Positions 50,146-59,653 of a stretch of DNA of 64,000 nucleotides are shown in pieces. Positions within the stretch are counted from its first letter, which is position 1; each line of letters begins with the position of its first letter. The notes under the pieces are model-generated. The model saw nothing but the letters and a program-made list of their open reading frames with translations. It did not search any database and was not told where the DNA came from. The stretch is from Halobellus limi (GTDB taxonomy: Archaea; Halobacteriota; Halobacteria; Halobacteriales; Haloferacaceae). Both the position numbers and the translations under genes were made by a program. The stretch is from NCBI RefSeq assembly GCF_004799685.1, contig NZ_CP031311.1, forward strand, positions 2,894,396-2,958,395, in the 5' to 3' direction.

Positions 50146-51960
50146 ATGAACACGCTTCTGTGGGTGCTCGTCGGCCTCGCCGCGTACTCGGCGGCCGCGC
50201 TGTTCCTCTCTCAGCGCGGGCTGTTGCCCTCCTCGGTTCGCGTCCAGGGACCGTTCACGACCGTGCACACGAAACGGGGGCGGGACCTCATCGACTGGAT
50301 CGCGACGCCGAAGCGCTTCTGGCGCGCGTGGACCAACCTCGGCGTCGGCGCGACGCTCGTGATTATGGCGGGGATGTTCCTCTTTCTCCTGGTGCAGGGC
50401 ATAGCCATCGCCAGGAACCCGCCCGCGCCCTCCTCGGTGAACCAGCCGCAGAACTTCCTCGTCATCCCCGGCGTCAACGACTTCCTGCCGCTTTCTGTCG
50501 CCCCGGAGATCGTCTTCGGTCTCCTCGTCGGCCTCGTCGTCCACGAGGGCGGCCACGGGATCCTCTGTCGCGTCGAGGGGATCGACATCGACTCGATGGG
50601 GGTCTTCCTCTTCACGATCATCCCGCTCGGCGCCTTCGTCCAGCCGGACGAGGAGAGCCAGCGGGAGGCGAGCCGCGGCGGGCGCACACGGATGTTCGCC
50701 GCCGGCGTGACGAACAACTTCTTCGTGACGTTCCTCGCCTTCCTGCTCCTGTTCGGTCCGGTGATCGGCAGCGTCGGCGTCGCCTCCGGGATGGCCGTGC
50801 AGGGGGCCTACGACGGCTCGCCCGCGGCCGCCGCGGGGATCGAGCAGGGCGACCGGATCACCGCCGTCGGCGGCGTGCCGGTGGGCAACGAGAGCTCCCT
50901 CGACTCGGCGCTGCTCGGCACCGACGAGCGGACCGTCGCCGTCGAACTCGACGGCGGCGAGAGCGCCGCGGACAGAGAAGCCAGAACCGTCGACGTCGAG
51001 CGCTCGCTGGTCGTCACCGGTTCCGTCGCCGGCAACCCCGCGAACATCAGCGTCGGCGACGAACCGATCGCGGTCACTGCCGTGAACGGGACGGCGGTCC
51101 ACACGCGGGCCGGGTTCGCCGAGGTCGTCGGCGAGAGCCGCTACGCCGAACTCGAAACCGAGCGCGGGACGGTCACGGTCCCCGTCGGCGCGTACCTCAC
51201 GCGGGTCGCGGCGGACGGGCCGCTGGCGCAGTCGGGCGCGCCGACCGACCCGGGCGTGATCGTCACCGCCATCGACGGCCAGCGGGTCGTCTCCTCGACC
51301 GAACTCACCCGCGTCCTCGATTCGACCGAACCCGGCGAGACGGTGGCGGTCGAACTCTACCACGACGGGGAGATCGAGACGTGGGAGGTGACGCTCGGCG
51401 AGAACCCCCAGGACGGCAGCGGCTTCCTCGGCGTCAACATCTTCCCGGGGACGAGCGGCCTCCTGCTCACCGACTTCGGCACGCAGTCGTACCCCGCCGG
51501 GACGTACCTCGAACTGCTCGGCGGCGACGGCGGCCCCGACGCGTCCGGCCTCTCCGGAGCGATCGGCGACTCGCCGCTCGCGACCGTCTACGTGTCGCTC
51601 GTGCTCCCGCTCGCGTCGCTGGTGCTCGGCATCCCGAACTTCCCGGGCTTCACCGCGAACGTGTTCAACTTCTACAGCGTCGGCGGCCCGCTCGGCTTCC
51701 TCGGGACGGGCGTGTTCCTCCTCGCGAACGTCTCCTTCTGGACGGCGTGGATCAACCTCCAGTTGGGGCTGTTCAACTGCATCCCCGGCTACCCGCTCGA
51801 CGGCGGCCGGATCCTCCGGACGAGCGTCGAGGCGGTCGTCTCGCGACTCCCCATCGACGATCGGAACCGGGTCGTCAGCACCATCACGACCGGCGTCGGG
51901 GTGACGATGCTGCTGTCGCTGCTGCTCCTCGTGTTCGGCCCGACGCTCCTCGGCGGGTGA
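50146..51960 (+). CDS. Site-2 protease with PDZ domains (M50B)
   Basis: 604 residues from ATG 50146. Zinc motif HEGGHG at 133-138 in the second or third helix, then 'GFVQPDEESQ'-like loop; two PDZ domains at about residues 220-290 and 370-425 ('AAAGIEQGDRITAVGGVPV', 'VTAIDGQRVVSSTELTRVL'); third zinc ligand in 'FNCIPGYPLDGGRILRT'. An intramembrane protease that releases membrane-anchored factors. Seven or more helices. The stop is inside a tandem repeat. No functional link to the radical SAM module beyond adjacency. Confidence 0.92.
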   Translation: MNTLLWVLVGLAAYSAAALFLSQRGLLPSSVRVQGPFTTVHTKRGRDLIDWIATPKRFWRAWTNLGVGATLVIMAGMFLFLLVQGIAIARNPPAPSSVNQPQNFLVIPGVNDFLPLSVAPEIVFGLLVGLVVHEGGHGILCRVEGIDIDSMGVFLFTIIPLGAFVQPDEESQREASRGGRTRMFAAGVTNNFFVTFLAFLLLFGPVIGSVGVASGMAVQGAYDGSPAAAAGIEQGDRITAVGGVPVGNESSLDSALLGTDERTVAVELDGGESAADREARTVDVERSLVVTGSVAGNPANISVGDEPIAVTAVNGTAVHTRAGFAEVVGESRYAELETERGTVTVPVGAYLTRVAADGPLAQSGAPTDPGVIVTAIDGQRVVSSTELTRVLDSTEPGETVAVELYHDGEIETWEVTLGENPQDGSGFLGVNIFPGTSGLLLTDFGTQSYPAGTYLELLGGDGGPDASGLSGAIGDSPLATVYVSLVLPLASLVLGIPNFPGFTANVFNFYSVGGPLGFLGTGVFLLANVSFWTAWINLQLGLFNCIPGYPLDGGRILRTSVEAVVSRLPIDDRNRVVSTITTGVGVTMLLSLLLLVFGPTLLGG

Positions 51961-51986
51961 TCGGCCCGACGCGCCTCGGCGGGCGA
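51935..51986 (+). repeat. Two-unit 26-nt tandem repeat across a stop codon
   Basis: 51935-51960 (ending in the S2P stop TGA) and 51961-51986 match at 24 of 26 positions. A partial third unit may start at 51987. Confidence 0.8.
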
Positions 51987-52079
51987 TCGGGGCGATCCCA
52001 CCGCGGATGAGGCGGCGACGGCGGTCCCGGACGGACTGTCCCACAGATACTTGACGTCGCGGCCACGATTTGGGTGGCG

Positions 52080-52316
52080 ATGTCCGAATCCGCGTTGCAG
52101 CGATCGATCCGCCGGGGAACCGCCGTCCTGCTGGTCCCGCTCTCCCTGCTTCTCATCCAGGTCGAGGTCGTCACGAGGAACCTGTCTGGCGTCGTCGAGT
52201 CGTCGCTGCCCGGGCTCTCCCGGGGCGTCGGCGTCGCGCTGCTGGTCGCGGCCCTCCTGTACCTCCTCGCGAGCGGGGCGAGACAGCTCTATCTGGCCGC
52301 AGATACGCCCTTTTGA
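52080..52316 (+). CDS. Small two-helix membrane protein
   Basis: 78 residues from ATG 52080 (a GTG two codons earlier is in frame). Helices 'GTAVLLVPLSLLLIQVEVV' and 'GVGVALLVAALLYLLASGARQ'. Upstream 'AGATACTTGACG' is TATA-like. Family unknown. Confidence 0.75.
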   Translation: MSESALQRSIRRGTAVLLVPLSLLLIQVEVVTRNLSGVVESSLPGLSRGVGVALLVAALLYLLASGARQLYLAADTPF

Positions 52317-52435
52317 TTCGCCCGTGGTCGTCGCCGTCGAGTGTCAGACCGCTTTCGGCGTCCGGACCGACGGACGCTCCCGGAATCTGGGAACGACTCG
52401 CAACGTCCATACGGGTGGCGTCCCAACCCGAACCT

Positions 52436-54004
52436 ATGCCAGAGGCCCCACCAACCGACGAGGGCTGGTTCGTGCTGCACGACTTCCGCACCGTCGACTG
52501 GGACGCGTGGCGGGACGCGCCCGAACGCGAGCGCGAGCGCGCGATCGCCGAGGGGACCGAGTACCTCCGCCGTCACGGGGAGGTCACAGACTCCGACGAG
52601 GGCGACTCGGCGGTCTTCTCGGTGCTCGGCCACAAGGCCGACCTGCTCGTCGTCCACTTCCGACCGACGCTCGACGACCTCTCGCGCGCCGAGCGGCGCT
52701 TCGAGCAGACCGCGCTCGCGGGCTTCACCGAACAGCCGACCTCGTACGTCTCCGTGACTGAGATCTCGGGCTACACCAGCCCCGATTACTTCGAGGACCC
52801 CGAATCGGCCGACGAGGGCCTGCGACGCTACATGGAGGGCAAGAAGAAACCGGAGATCCCCGAGGACGAGTACGTCTCCTTCTACCCGATGTCGAAGCGC
52901 CGCGGCGAGGAGCACAACTGGTACGACCTCTCCTTCGAGGAGCGCGCCGACATGATGGCGACGCACGCCGAGACGGGCAAGGAGTACGCCGGGAAGATCA
53001 AGCAGATCATCGCCTCCTCGGTCGGCTTCGACGACTACGAGTGGGGCGTGACGCTGTTCTCCGAGGACCCGACCCACATCAAGGACATCGTCTACGACAT
53101 GCGGTTCGACGAGGTCTCCTCGAAGTACGGCGAGTTCGGCCAGTTCTACGTGGGTCGTCGCTTCCCGCCGAACGACCTCGGCGCGTACCTCGACGGCGCG
53201 GCCGTGCCGACGAGCGAACACGACGAAGCGGGACAATCGGGCGGCGGTCACCCGCACGCTGACGCCGACGCCCACGGCGAAGCGCACGGGCACGCGCACG
53301 GCGACGGCGAGGCCCACGGCGGCCCGGGCGGCCACGGCGGCGCACACGCCGGCAGCAGCGCTCACGGCGACTCCCCGCACGGCGAAGAGGCGACGGACGG
53401 AACCGACGACGCCGAGGACGACGGTAGCATCCGCGAGGAACTGGCGGATCTGAACATCTACGCCGGCCAGCCGCACGGCGAGGACGTCTACGCGACGGTC
53501 CTGTACTCGGAGGCCGACACCGACGAACTGTTCGAGGAGGTACAGGGGCTTCGCGCGAACTTCGACCACTACGACACGCACGTGAAGACCGCGGTCTACG
53601 AGGCCGGAGAGCGCGACCGCAGCGCCGTCGTGAGCATCTGGGACACCCAGTCGGCGGCGGAGACGGCCGCGGGCTTCCTCTCGGAACTGCCGGAGATCGT
53701 CTCTCGGGCCGGCGAGGAGTCCGGCTTCGGGACGATGGGGATGTTCTACACCGTCAAGCCCGAGCACCACGACGACTTCGTCGAGACGTTCGGGACCGTC
53801 GGCGAACTCCTCGAGGAGATGGACGGCCACCAGGAGACGGACCTGATGGCGAACGTCGAAGACGAGAACGACATGTTCATCGCCAGCCAGTGGGACGCCC
53901 GCGAGGACGCGATGGAGTTCTTCCGGTCGGAGGAGTTCGGAGAGACGGTCGAGTGGGGCCGCGACGTGCTCGCCGACCGACCGCGACACGTCTTCTTAGC
54001 GTAG
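52436..54004 (+). CDS. pitA: PitA-type protein: chlorite-dismutase-family heme domain fused to ABM domain
   Basis: 522 residues from ATG 52436. The first 240 residues form a chlorite dismutase/HemQ-family domain ('WYDLSFEERADMMATHAETGKEYAGKIKQIIASSVGFDDYEWGVTLF' in parts). A His/Gly-rich linker follows (about residues 270-320, HADADAHGEAHGHAHGDGEA), then an antibiotic-biosynthesis-monooxygenase (ABM) ferredoxin-like domain with Trp/Met-rich 'IWDTQSAAETAAGF'. Haloarchaeal PitA proteins have this fusion and bind heme; a coproheme decarboxylase role by analogy to HemQ is likely but unproven. The histidine-rich linker could bind metals. Confidence 0.88.
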   Translation: MPEAPPTDEGWFVLHDFRTVDWDAWRDAPERERERAIAEGTEYLRRHGEVTDSDEGDSAVFSVLGHKADLLVVHFRPTLDDLSRAERRFEQTALAGFTEQPTSYVSVTEISGYTSPDYFEDPESADEGLRRYMEGKKKPEIPEDEYVSFYPMSKRRGEEHNWYDLSFEERADMMATHAETGKEYAGKIKQIIASSVGFDDYEWGVTLFSEDPTHIKDIVYDMRFDEVSSKYGEFGQFYVGRRFPPNDLGAYLDGAAVPTSEHDEAGQSGGGHPHADADAHGEAHGHAHGDGEAHGGPGGHGGAHAGSSAHGDSPHGEEATDGTDDAEDDGSIREELADLNIYAGQPHGEDVYATVLYSEADTDELFEEVQGLRANFDHYDTHVKTAVYEAGERDRSAVVSIWDTQSAAETAAGFLSELPEIVSRAGEESGFGTMGMFYTVKPEHHDDFVETFGTVGELLEEMDGHQETDLMANVEDENDMFIASQWDAREDAMEFFRSEEFGETVEWGRDVLADRPRHVFLA

Positions 54005-54069
54005 CGCGATACGCCGTCCTGGCGTCCTCCGCGTCGTTCCCGTCGTCTGACGCGCTTGCGACTGCGGCG

Positions 54070-54615
54070 TCAGACGCCACTCGGTCGGTCGGTTTCGAAT
54101 CGAAACGGAGGGGTCGCTACCGCTCGCGCTCGACGGAGCCGGTCTCGACGCGCGCCGAACTCCGAGTCGGACCCCTCATCGGAGAGGCGCTCCGTCTCGA
54201 CGAGCGCCTCCAGGCGCCGCTCGAACTCCGCGTGGTCGATTTCGCCCGCGGCGTACCGGCTCCGGAGTCGTCGGATCGGGCGTTCGTCCGGAGCGTCGTC
54301 GTTCCCGCCTCCGAAGAACTCGATCGAGCCGGTTTCGGTCGTCTTCGCCGCGTCGACCCCTTCGCTGTCGGTCGCGCCGAACCCGACCGATTCGTCCGAC
54401 GTGCCGCGGAGGCGTCCGGCGGCGTACAGCACGCCGTACCAGAGGAGCATCGTCGCCGGCGCGACGACCAGAAACGCCGTGACCGGGTTGGCGGCGGTGA
54501 ACATCGACAGCGCGGCGATCCACGCGCCGACGACGAGGCCGAGCAGGGGAGGGCTTCGTGCGACGGCGGAAACGTACTCGGAGAGCCGCGTTCCGAGCCG
54601 GTTGAGGACCGTCAT
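54070..54615 (-). CDS. Membrane protein with SHOCT domain
   Basis: 181 residues. Two N-terminal helices ('LLGLVVGAWIAALSMFTAA' and 'VTAFLVVAPATMLLWYGVLYAAG'), a Ser/Glu-rich middle, and a C-terminal SHOCT motif 'IRRLRSRYAAGEIDHAEFERRLEALVE' (in parts). SHOCT domains often tie membrane proteins to oligomerisation. Function unknown. Third gene of an AKR-led operon on the minus strand. Confidence 0.82.
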   Translation of the reverse strand: MTVLNRLGTRLSEYVSAVARSPPLLGLVVGAWIAALSMFTAANPVTAFLVVAPATMLLWYGVLYAAGRLRGTSDESVGFGATDSEGVDAAKTTETGSIEFFGGGNDDAPDERPIRRLRSRYAAGEIDHAEFERRLEALVETERLSDEGSDSEFGARRDRLRRARAVATPPFRFETDRPSGV

Positions 54616-54654
54616 ACGCGTGGAATCTGTCGGCCGAGAGAAAAATCGTTTCGG

Positions 54655-54846
54655 TCAATCCGGTCGACAGCGGCGGTACGCGACGAATCCGACGACGCCG
54701 GTCAGGAGCGTCAGGACGTCCCACGGCGAGGGATCGACGTCGCGAGCGTCGGCGTCGCGACGGACCCACGCGGTCAACGCGACGTGGGCGACCGCGGTGA
54801 GTGCGACGAACGCCGTCGTGCGCGAGATCGGTGCCTCTGCGGCCAC
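54655..54846 (-). CDS. Small membrane protein
   Basis: 63 residues from GTG 54846, one base after the aldo/keto reductase stop (TGACGTG), so co-translated. Two hydrophobic helices ('TAFVALTAVAHVALTAWV', 'WDVLTLLTGVVGFVAYR') and a D-rich loop 'RDADARDVDPSP'. No known family. Confidence 0.7.
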   Translation of the reverse strand: MAAEAPISRTTAFVALTAVAHVALTAWVRRDADARDVDPSPWDVLTLLTGVVGFVAYRRCRPD

Positions 54847-54847
54847 G

Positions 54848-55930
54848 TCAGTCCGAGGACGCGGAGTTCCGCGGCCCCGCCGTCGCCCGCTTGTCGATCC
54901 CTGCGGCGCGGATGTCCTCGCCGCCGACGGAGGAGCGGAGCTCGTCCATCCCGTCGTCGCGGTCGATGCCGAAGTTGTCCTCGTAGAGGTCGGCGACGCG
55001 CGCCATCTCCTCCTCGGAGAGCTTCGGGACCTCGGAGGCCGCGGCCCACTCGGTGATGTCCTCTTTCGTGTGGAACGTCGGCGTCACGGTCGCGACCGCG
55101 TCGTGGCTGAGGAGGTACGCGATGGCGGCCTGCCCCATCGTGCGCTCGCCGTCCCGTTCGAGGAAGCGCAGCGCCTCGAGCTTCTCCCAGCCCGTCTCGT
55201 ACCACGCGTCGGGGCGGAAGCCGCGGTGGTCGTCGAGGTCGTGGCCCGTCTCGGGCGTCACCTGCTCGTTCAGCAGGCCCGAGGAGTGCGGGACGCGCGG
55301 GATCAGGCTGGTCGAAGAGCCCGTCCGCTCGATGGTGTCGAGGAAGTGGTTGCCCACCTCCTGCTCGAAGAGGTTCCAGACGAGCTGGACGGAGTCGAAC
55401 TCCTCTTCGATGGCCATATCGCCCTCGGCGAGCCACCCGATCGAGGGGCCGAGCGCCCAGCCGATCGACCCGACGAGCCCCTCCTCTTTGAGTTCGTCGA
55501 GCGCTTCCAACACGTCCTCGTCGACCTCCTCGACGTTCGCGTTGTGGAGCTGGAGGACGTCGACGTACTCCATATCGAGCCGATCGAGGCTCTTCTCGGT
55601 GGCCGAGCGGACCCACTCGCCCGTGATCTCCTTGGGGAGTTCGCCGTGACCCGCCTGGGGGTTGTTGTAGAAGTCGTAGCCGACCTTGGTGGCGACGGTG
55701 ACGTCGTCTCTGTACCCTTCGAGCGCCTCGCCGAGCAGTTCCTCGCTGTCGCCGTGGCCGTAGACGTCGCCGGTGTCGAAGTAGGTGATCCCCTCGTCGA
55801 TCGCGTGGCGGATCAGTTCGACCGAGTCCTCGCGCGTCCGGTCGCCCCACCAGTCGGTGCCGACGACCCACGCGCCGAAGCCGACCTCGCTCACTTCGAC
55901 GTCGGAGTCGCCCAGCGTCTGGAAGTTCAT
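54848..55930 (-). CDS. Aldo/keto reductase
   Basis: 360 residues. Catalytic tetrad in place: Asp in FDTGDVYG, Tyr in the same motif, Lys in 'VTVATKVG' and His in 'VLQLHNANV'. The NADP-binding C-terminal part ends with 'GPRNSASSD'. It reduces aldehydes or ketones with NADPH; the substrate is not predictable. First gene of a minus-strand operon with two small membrane proteins. Confidence 0.92.
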   Translation of the reverse strand: MNFQTLGDSDVEVSEVGFGAWVVGTDWWGDRTREDSVELIRHAIDEGITYFDTGDVYGHGDSEELLGEALEGYRDDVTVATKVGYDFYNNPQAGHGELPKEITGEWVRSATEKSLDRLDMEYVDVLQLHNANVEEVDEDVLEALDELKEEGLVGSIGWALGPSIGWLAEGDMAIEEEFDSVQLVWNLFEQEVGNHFLDTIERTGSSTSLIPRVPHSSGLLNEQVTPETGHDLDDHRGFRPDAWYETGWEKLEALRFLERDGERTMGQAAIAYLLSHDAVATVTPTFHTKEDITEWAAASEVPKLSEEEMARVADLYEDNFGIDRDDGMDELRSSVGGEDIRAAGIDKRATAGPRNSASSD

Positions 55931-56054
55931 ACTCGAATCTTGGGCGGCGATTTATTTAGCCTGTCGGCTGGTCCCGCGGGTCGGGAAGGCGACGAGGGGC
56001 GGGGCCGAGGGCAGTCGGACTCGTGAACGACGGGCAGTCGGGCCGACCCCCCGG

Positions 56055-57446
56055 TCACACGCGCTCGTACGCGAACAGCCCGTCGGGGTCGTGCTCCTCG
56101 CGAACCGCCCGCAGTCGCTCGGCGTTCGCCGCGTACACGTCGTCGGCGTCGGACTCGCTGCCGCCGGCGAAGTTCGGCAGCGTCCCGGGGACGGACGGTC
56201 CGTCGCGGAACCGACGGCAGGTGTCGCGCACCCACTCGACGTTCTCCGTCGTCGCCGTCGGATCGTCCCAGGCGGCCTCGACGTTCACGACGACGTCTGC
56301 GTCGCGGCCGACGAGCGGCGTCGTCGATTCGTCCATCCGCCCGACGGCGCCGTGCATCGGCCAGACGACGATAGTCGATAGGTCCGAGGGGGCGGCGCTC
56401 GCAGCCCGCCGGAGGTCGCCGATCGCGTCGTCGTCGAATCGCGAGAGCGGCACGGACTTCCAGTAGTACCGTCGACCGGCCGGGAAGTCCCCGTCCATCA
56501 TCGACTGCAGGTCGGTGTAGGCCATCGCCTCGAACGACTCGGCGAACGCATCCGGGCGGTCGCGGAACGTCTCGAACTCCCGCCGTCCGACGTCCGGATC
56601 GCCCGCGTAGACGCCGGCGACGCAGAGCGCGAGGTCGCCGTGGCGGTCCGACGGGAACTCGGGGCTCGCCGGAACGGTCGCGAAGTACGGGAACACGCAG
56701 GACTCGTCGGGTGCGTCCCGCTGGTAGCGGCGGTATTCGCGGAGGGCGCCGTCGGCGACCGTCACGGGGAGCCACGACTCGAAGTAGGGGACGTCGTGAT
56801 CGAGCGGGTGGAGGTCGAACTCGAAGGCGGTGACGACGCCGGGCGTCCCGCCGCCGCGGGCCGCACAGAACAGGTCGGCGTTGCGCTCGGCGTTCGCGGT
56901 CGCGCGCTCGCCGCGCCCGGTGACGACGTCGATCTCGCGGAGGTTGTCCGCGGTGAACCCGTGTTTCGGCGAGAGGTAGCCCGTCCCGCCGCCGAGCGTG
57001 AGGCCCGCGACGCCGGTGTCGGCGTAGACGCCGCCGGGCGTCGCGAGCCCGAACGACTGCGCGGCGCTGTCGAGGGTTCTCCAGGTCGCCCCCGGCCCGA
57101 CGCGCGCGATACGCTCCTCGGGATCGACCCGCACCCACTCCATCCGCGAGCAGTCGACGACGAGGCCGCCCGAGACGACCGACGCGCCGGAGACGCCGTG
57201 CCCGCCGCTCCGGACCGTGGTTTCGAGGCCGTGCTCGCGGGCGAAACCGACCGCGGCGCGCACGTCGTCGGCGGACTCGCAGTACGCGAGCGCCGCCGGG
57301 TACTCGTTTATCATCCCGTTCCAGACCCGCCGCGCCTCGTCGTAGGCGTCGTCCGACGGGGCCACGACCTCACCGCCGAGTCGCTCCGAGAGGACTCCGA
57401 GCGGGAGGGCCTCTTCGAGACGCCGCGCGTCCCGGTTCGCGTCCAT
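56055..57446 (-). CDS. FAD-binding oxidoreductase, berberine-bridge type (PCMH)
   Basis: 463 residues. 'VRSGGHGVSGASVVSGGLVVDCSRM' in parts is the FAD-binding PCMH motif; RSGGHG holds the histidine used for covalent FAD in this family. The second covalent cysteine site (GxCxxVGxxG) reads TGVAG, so only one covalent link is expected. 'GLTLGGGTGYLSPKHGFTADNLREIDVVTG' (in parts) and C-terminal BBE segment 'YAANAERLRAVREEHDPDGLF' are complete. Oxidises alcohols or amines with O2 or a reductant; substrate unknown. Confidence 0.9.
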   Translation of the reverse strand: MDANRDARRLEEALPLGVLSERLGGEVVAPSDDAYDEARRVWNGMINEYPAALAYCESADDVRAAVGFAREHGLETTVRSGGHGVSGASVVSGGLVVDCSRMEWVRVDPEERIARVGPGATWRTLDSAAQSFGLATPGGVYADTGVAGLTLGGGTGYLSPKHGFTADNLREIDVVTGRGERATANAERNADLFCAARGGGTPGVVTAFEFDLHPLDHDVPYFESWLPVTVADGALREYRRYQRDAPDESCVFPYFATVPASPEFPSDRHGDLALCVAGVYAGDPDVGRREFETFRDRPDAFAESFEAMAYTDLQSMMDGDFPAGRRYYWKSVPLSRFDDDAIGDLRRAASAAPSDLSTIVVWPMHGAVGRMDESTTPLVGRDADVVVNVEAAWDDPTATTENVEWVRDTCRRFRDGPSVPGTLPNFAGGSESDADDVYAANAERLRAVREEHDPDGLFAYERV

Positions 57447-57500
57447 ACGGCTACGAGGCGGCGACGTCGCTTACCGATTGGGGTCCCGCTCGCGCGGAGG

Positions 57501-57508
57501 TTTATATA
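57501..57508 (+). promoter_or_regulatory. TATA box of repeated RNA element, copy D
   Basis: TTTATATA begins exactly 30 nt before GTGACGTAG. Confidence 0.6.
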
Positions 57509-57530
57509 CGAACGCGTGACCAGAGCCCCC

Positions 57531-57738
57531 GTGACGTAGGAGCAGTTCCGCGTCGGGCAGCGGGTGTTCGGCACGTCGGCGCGGGAACCGAATGCGACGA
57601 CGCGGGCGCCATCGTGAGAATCGAATGCGACGACGCGGGCGCCGTCGCAGGAACCGAGGGCGCCGGTGAGGGCGTCGTCGTGGGAGTCGACGGCGACGCT
57701 TCGCCGCCGTCGTCGCGAGCGGGTGCCGACTGTTCGCC
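57531..57738 (+). ncRNA. Repeated structured RNA element, copy D (expanded loop)
   Basis: GTG-ACG-TAG at 57531, then CCGCGTCGGGCAGCGGGTG, the arm TCGGCAC (57568-57574) and its partner GTGCCGA (57723-57729) followed by CTGTTCGCC. The loop between the arms is about 150 nt, two to three times longer than in the other copies, because of a 33-nt tandem repeat (57586-57651). It lies in the 319-nt gap between the flavin oxidase start and the PepF stop; nothing else in that gap looks coding. Confidence 0.6.
57586..57660 (+). repeat. 33-nt tandem repeat inside RNA element copy D
   Basis: AACCGAATGCGACGACGCGG starts unit 1 (57586-57618); unit 2 (57619-57651) differs at a few positions; a third begins AACCGAGGGCGCC at 57652. 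Copy A keeps a single related AGCCGAGGGCGACG, so the repeat arose by local duplication in D. Confidence 0.8.
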
Positions 57739-57765
57739 AATCCGTCGGACGGCCGAGGGGAGCGC

Positions 57766-59565
57766 CTACTCCGCCGACAGCAACGCCGCCATCCGGTCGA
57801 GGTACTCGTCGTAGACCGAGACGGCGGACTCGATCGGCTCCGAGGACGTCATATCGACGCCGGCGGCGTCGAGGACGTCGATCGGGTACTCCGAGCCGCC
57901 GAGCGCCAGCGCCTCCCGGTAGGCCGTCGCCGCGTCCTCGCCCTCCGCTAAGATCCGCTCGACGATCGCGACGGCGGCGGAGATGCCCGTCGCGTACTGG
58001 TAGACGTAGTAGTTGTAGTAGAAGTGGGGGATCCGCATCCACTCGCGGGGGATCCGGTCGTCGAGTTCGGCCGGCGCGTAGAACTCCGACTTCAGGTCGC
58101 GGTACTCCTCGTCGAACCGATCGGGCGTGAGCGCGCCGTCGGCCTCCGCGATCTCGTGGATCCGGAGCTCGAAGTCGGCGAACATCGCCTGTCGGAACAG
58201 CGTCTGCCGGAAGCGTTCGAGGTACTCGTCGAGCACGTGCATCCGCAGTTCGTCGTCCTCGACGGTCTCGAGGAGGTGGTGCGTCAGGAGCGTCTCGTTG
58301 ACCGTCGAGGCCACCTCCGCGACGAAGATGGTGTAGTCCGCGTACTGCCAGGGCTGGGCGTCCTTCGCGAGTTCGGAGTGCAGCGAGTGCCCGAGTTCGT
58401 GCGCCAGGGTGAACATCGAGGTGATGTCGTCCTGGTAGTTCATCAGGATGAACGGCTGGGTGTCGTAGGTGCCCGCGGAGAACGCCCCCGAGCGCTTGCC
58501 GCGGTTCTCGTAGACGTCGACCCAGCGCGACTCCAGCCCCTCGGCGACGCGCTCCTGGTAGGCCTCGCCGAGCGGTGCGACCGAGTCGACGATGTACTCC
58601 GTCGCTTCTTCGTAACTGATGTCGGGGCCCTCGTCGCCCGTCAGCGACATATACAGGTCCCACATTCTGAGGTCGTCGACGCCGAGGGCCTCCCGCTTCA
58701 ACTCGGCGTGTCGGTGAAGGCTGTCGAGGTTGTCGTGGACCGTCTCGATCAGCGTGTCGTACACCTCGACCGGGACGTTCGGGCCGTCGAGCGCCGCCTC
58801 CCGGGCGGTCTCGTAGTGTCGCGCGCGGGCGTACTTGACGTCCTTGCGAACGCTGTTCTTCAGCGACGTCCCGACGGTGTTCCGCACCTCGCCCCACTCG
58901 TCGTAGAATCCCTCGTAGACCTCCCGCCGGAACGCGCGGTCGGGGTGCTTCTGGAGTTTCGTGAAGTTCCCCTGCGTGATCTCGACGGACTCGCCGTCGG
59001 GGCGCTCGACCGTCGGGAACGTCATATCGGCGTTCGAGAGCATCCCGAAGATGTCCGAGGACGCGCCAGCGACCTCGCCCAATTCGGCCAGTAGCTCCTC
59101 GATCTCCGCCGATCGAGTGTGCGGTTTCGTCCGCAGGACGTCGTCGAAGTAGTGTTCGTACTCGGCGAGTTCGGGCTCGCGGTCGACGAACGACTCGACG
59201 TCCGATTCCTCGAGTTGCTGTAGTTCGGGTTCGAGGAAGCTCACCGCCGACTGCGTCGACGAGGAGAGCGACTCGGCCTTCGCGCTCATCGCCTGGTACT
59301 CCTGGTTCCGGGTGTCCTCGGCGCTCCGGAGGTTGGCGTAACTGACGACCTTCGAGACCTCGCGGAGGAGTTCCTCTCGGAGTTCGAGCAGTTCCAGAAG
59401 CGTCTCGGGGCTCTCGGTCGCCCGTCCCTCGTAGGCCCGCAGGTCGTCGACGCGGTCTGTGACCGATTCGTACGCCGCCTCCCAGGCGTCGTCGTCCGGG
59501 TAGATGCTCGTGAGGTCCCACTTGTCCTCGGTGTCGATCTCCGCCCGCTCGGGAACCTGACTCAT
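57766..59565 (-). CDS. pepF: Oligoendopeptidase F (M3B)
   Basis: 599 residues. The gluzincin zinc site is HELGHSLH (His389-Glu390, His393). 'VPERAEIDTEDKWDLTSIYP' opens the M3 oligopeptidase fold, and 'GISAAVAIVERILAEG' ends the catalytic domain. It cuts peptides of about 7-20 residues in the cytoplasm. The gene's stop is next to RNA element copy D. Confidence 0.95.
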   Translation of the reverse strand: MSQVPERAEIDTEDKWDLTSIYPDDDAWEAAYESVTDRVDDLRAYEGRATESPETLLELLELREELLREVSKVVSYANLRSAEDTRNQEYQAMSAKAESLSSSTQSAVSFLEPELQQLEESDVESFVDREPELAEYEHYFDDVLRTKPHTRSAEIEELLAELGEVAGASSDIFGMLSNADMTFPTVERPDGESVEITQGNFTKLQKHPDRAFRREVYEGFYDEWGEVRNTVGTSLKNSVRKDVKYARARHYETAREAALDGPNVPVEVYDTLIETVHDNLDSLHRHAELKREALGVDDLRMWDLYMSLTGDEGPDISYEEATEYIVDSVAPLGEAYQERVAEGLESRWVDVYENRGKRSGAFSAGTYDTQPFILMNYQDDITSMFTLAHELGHSLHSELAKDAQPWQYADYTIFVAEVASTVNETLLTHHLLETVEDDELRMHVLDEYLERFRQTLFRQAMFADFELRIHEIAEADGALTPDRFDEEYRDLKSEFYAPAELDDRIPREWMRIPHFYYNYYVYQYATGISAAVAIVERILAEGEDAATAYREALALGGSEYPIDVLDAAGVDMTSSEPIESAVSVYDEYLDRMAALLSAE

Positions 59566-59653
59566 ACCGGGAAGAGCGGTGGCGTCGTGGTAAGACTTAC
59601 TTACCCGGCCGAATCCGCAGGGACGGTCCGCGTCGCGGCCGGAGAACGGACCG

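Noticed and set aside
57471..57740. 89-residue minus-strand frame over element copy D
   Set aside because: Translation is a tandem of arginine-rich repeats produced by the 33-nt DNA repeat.
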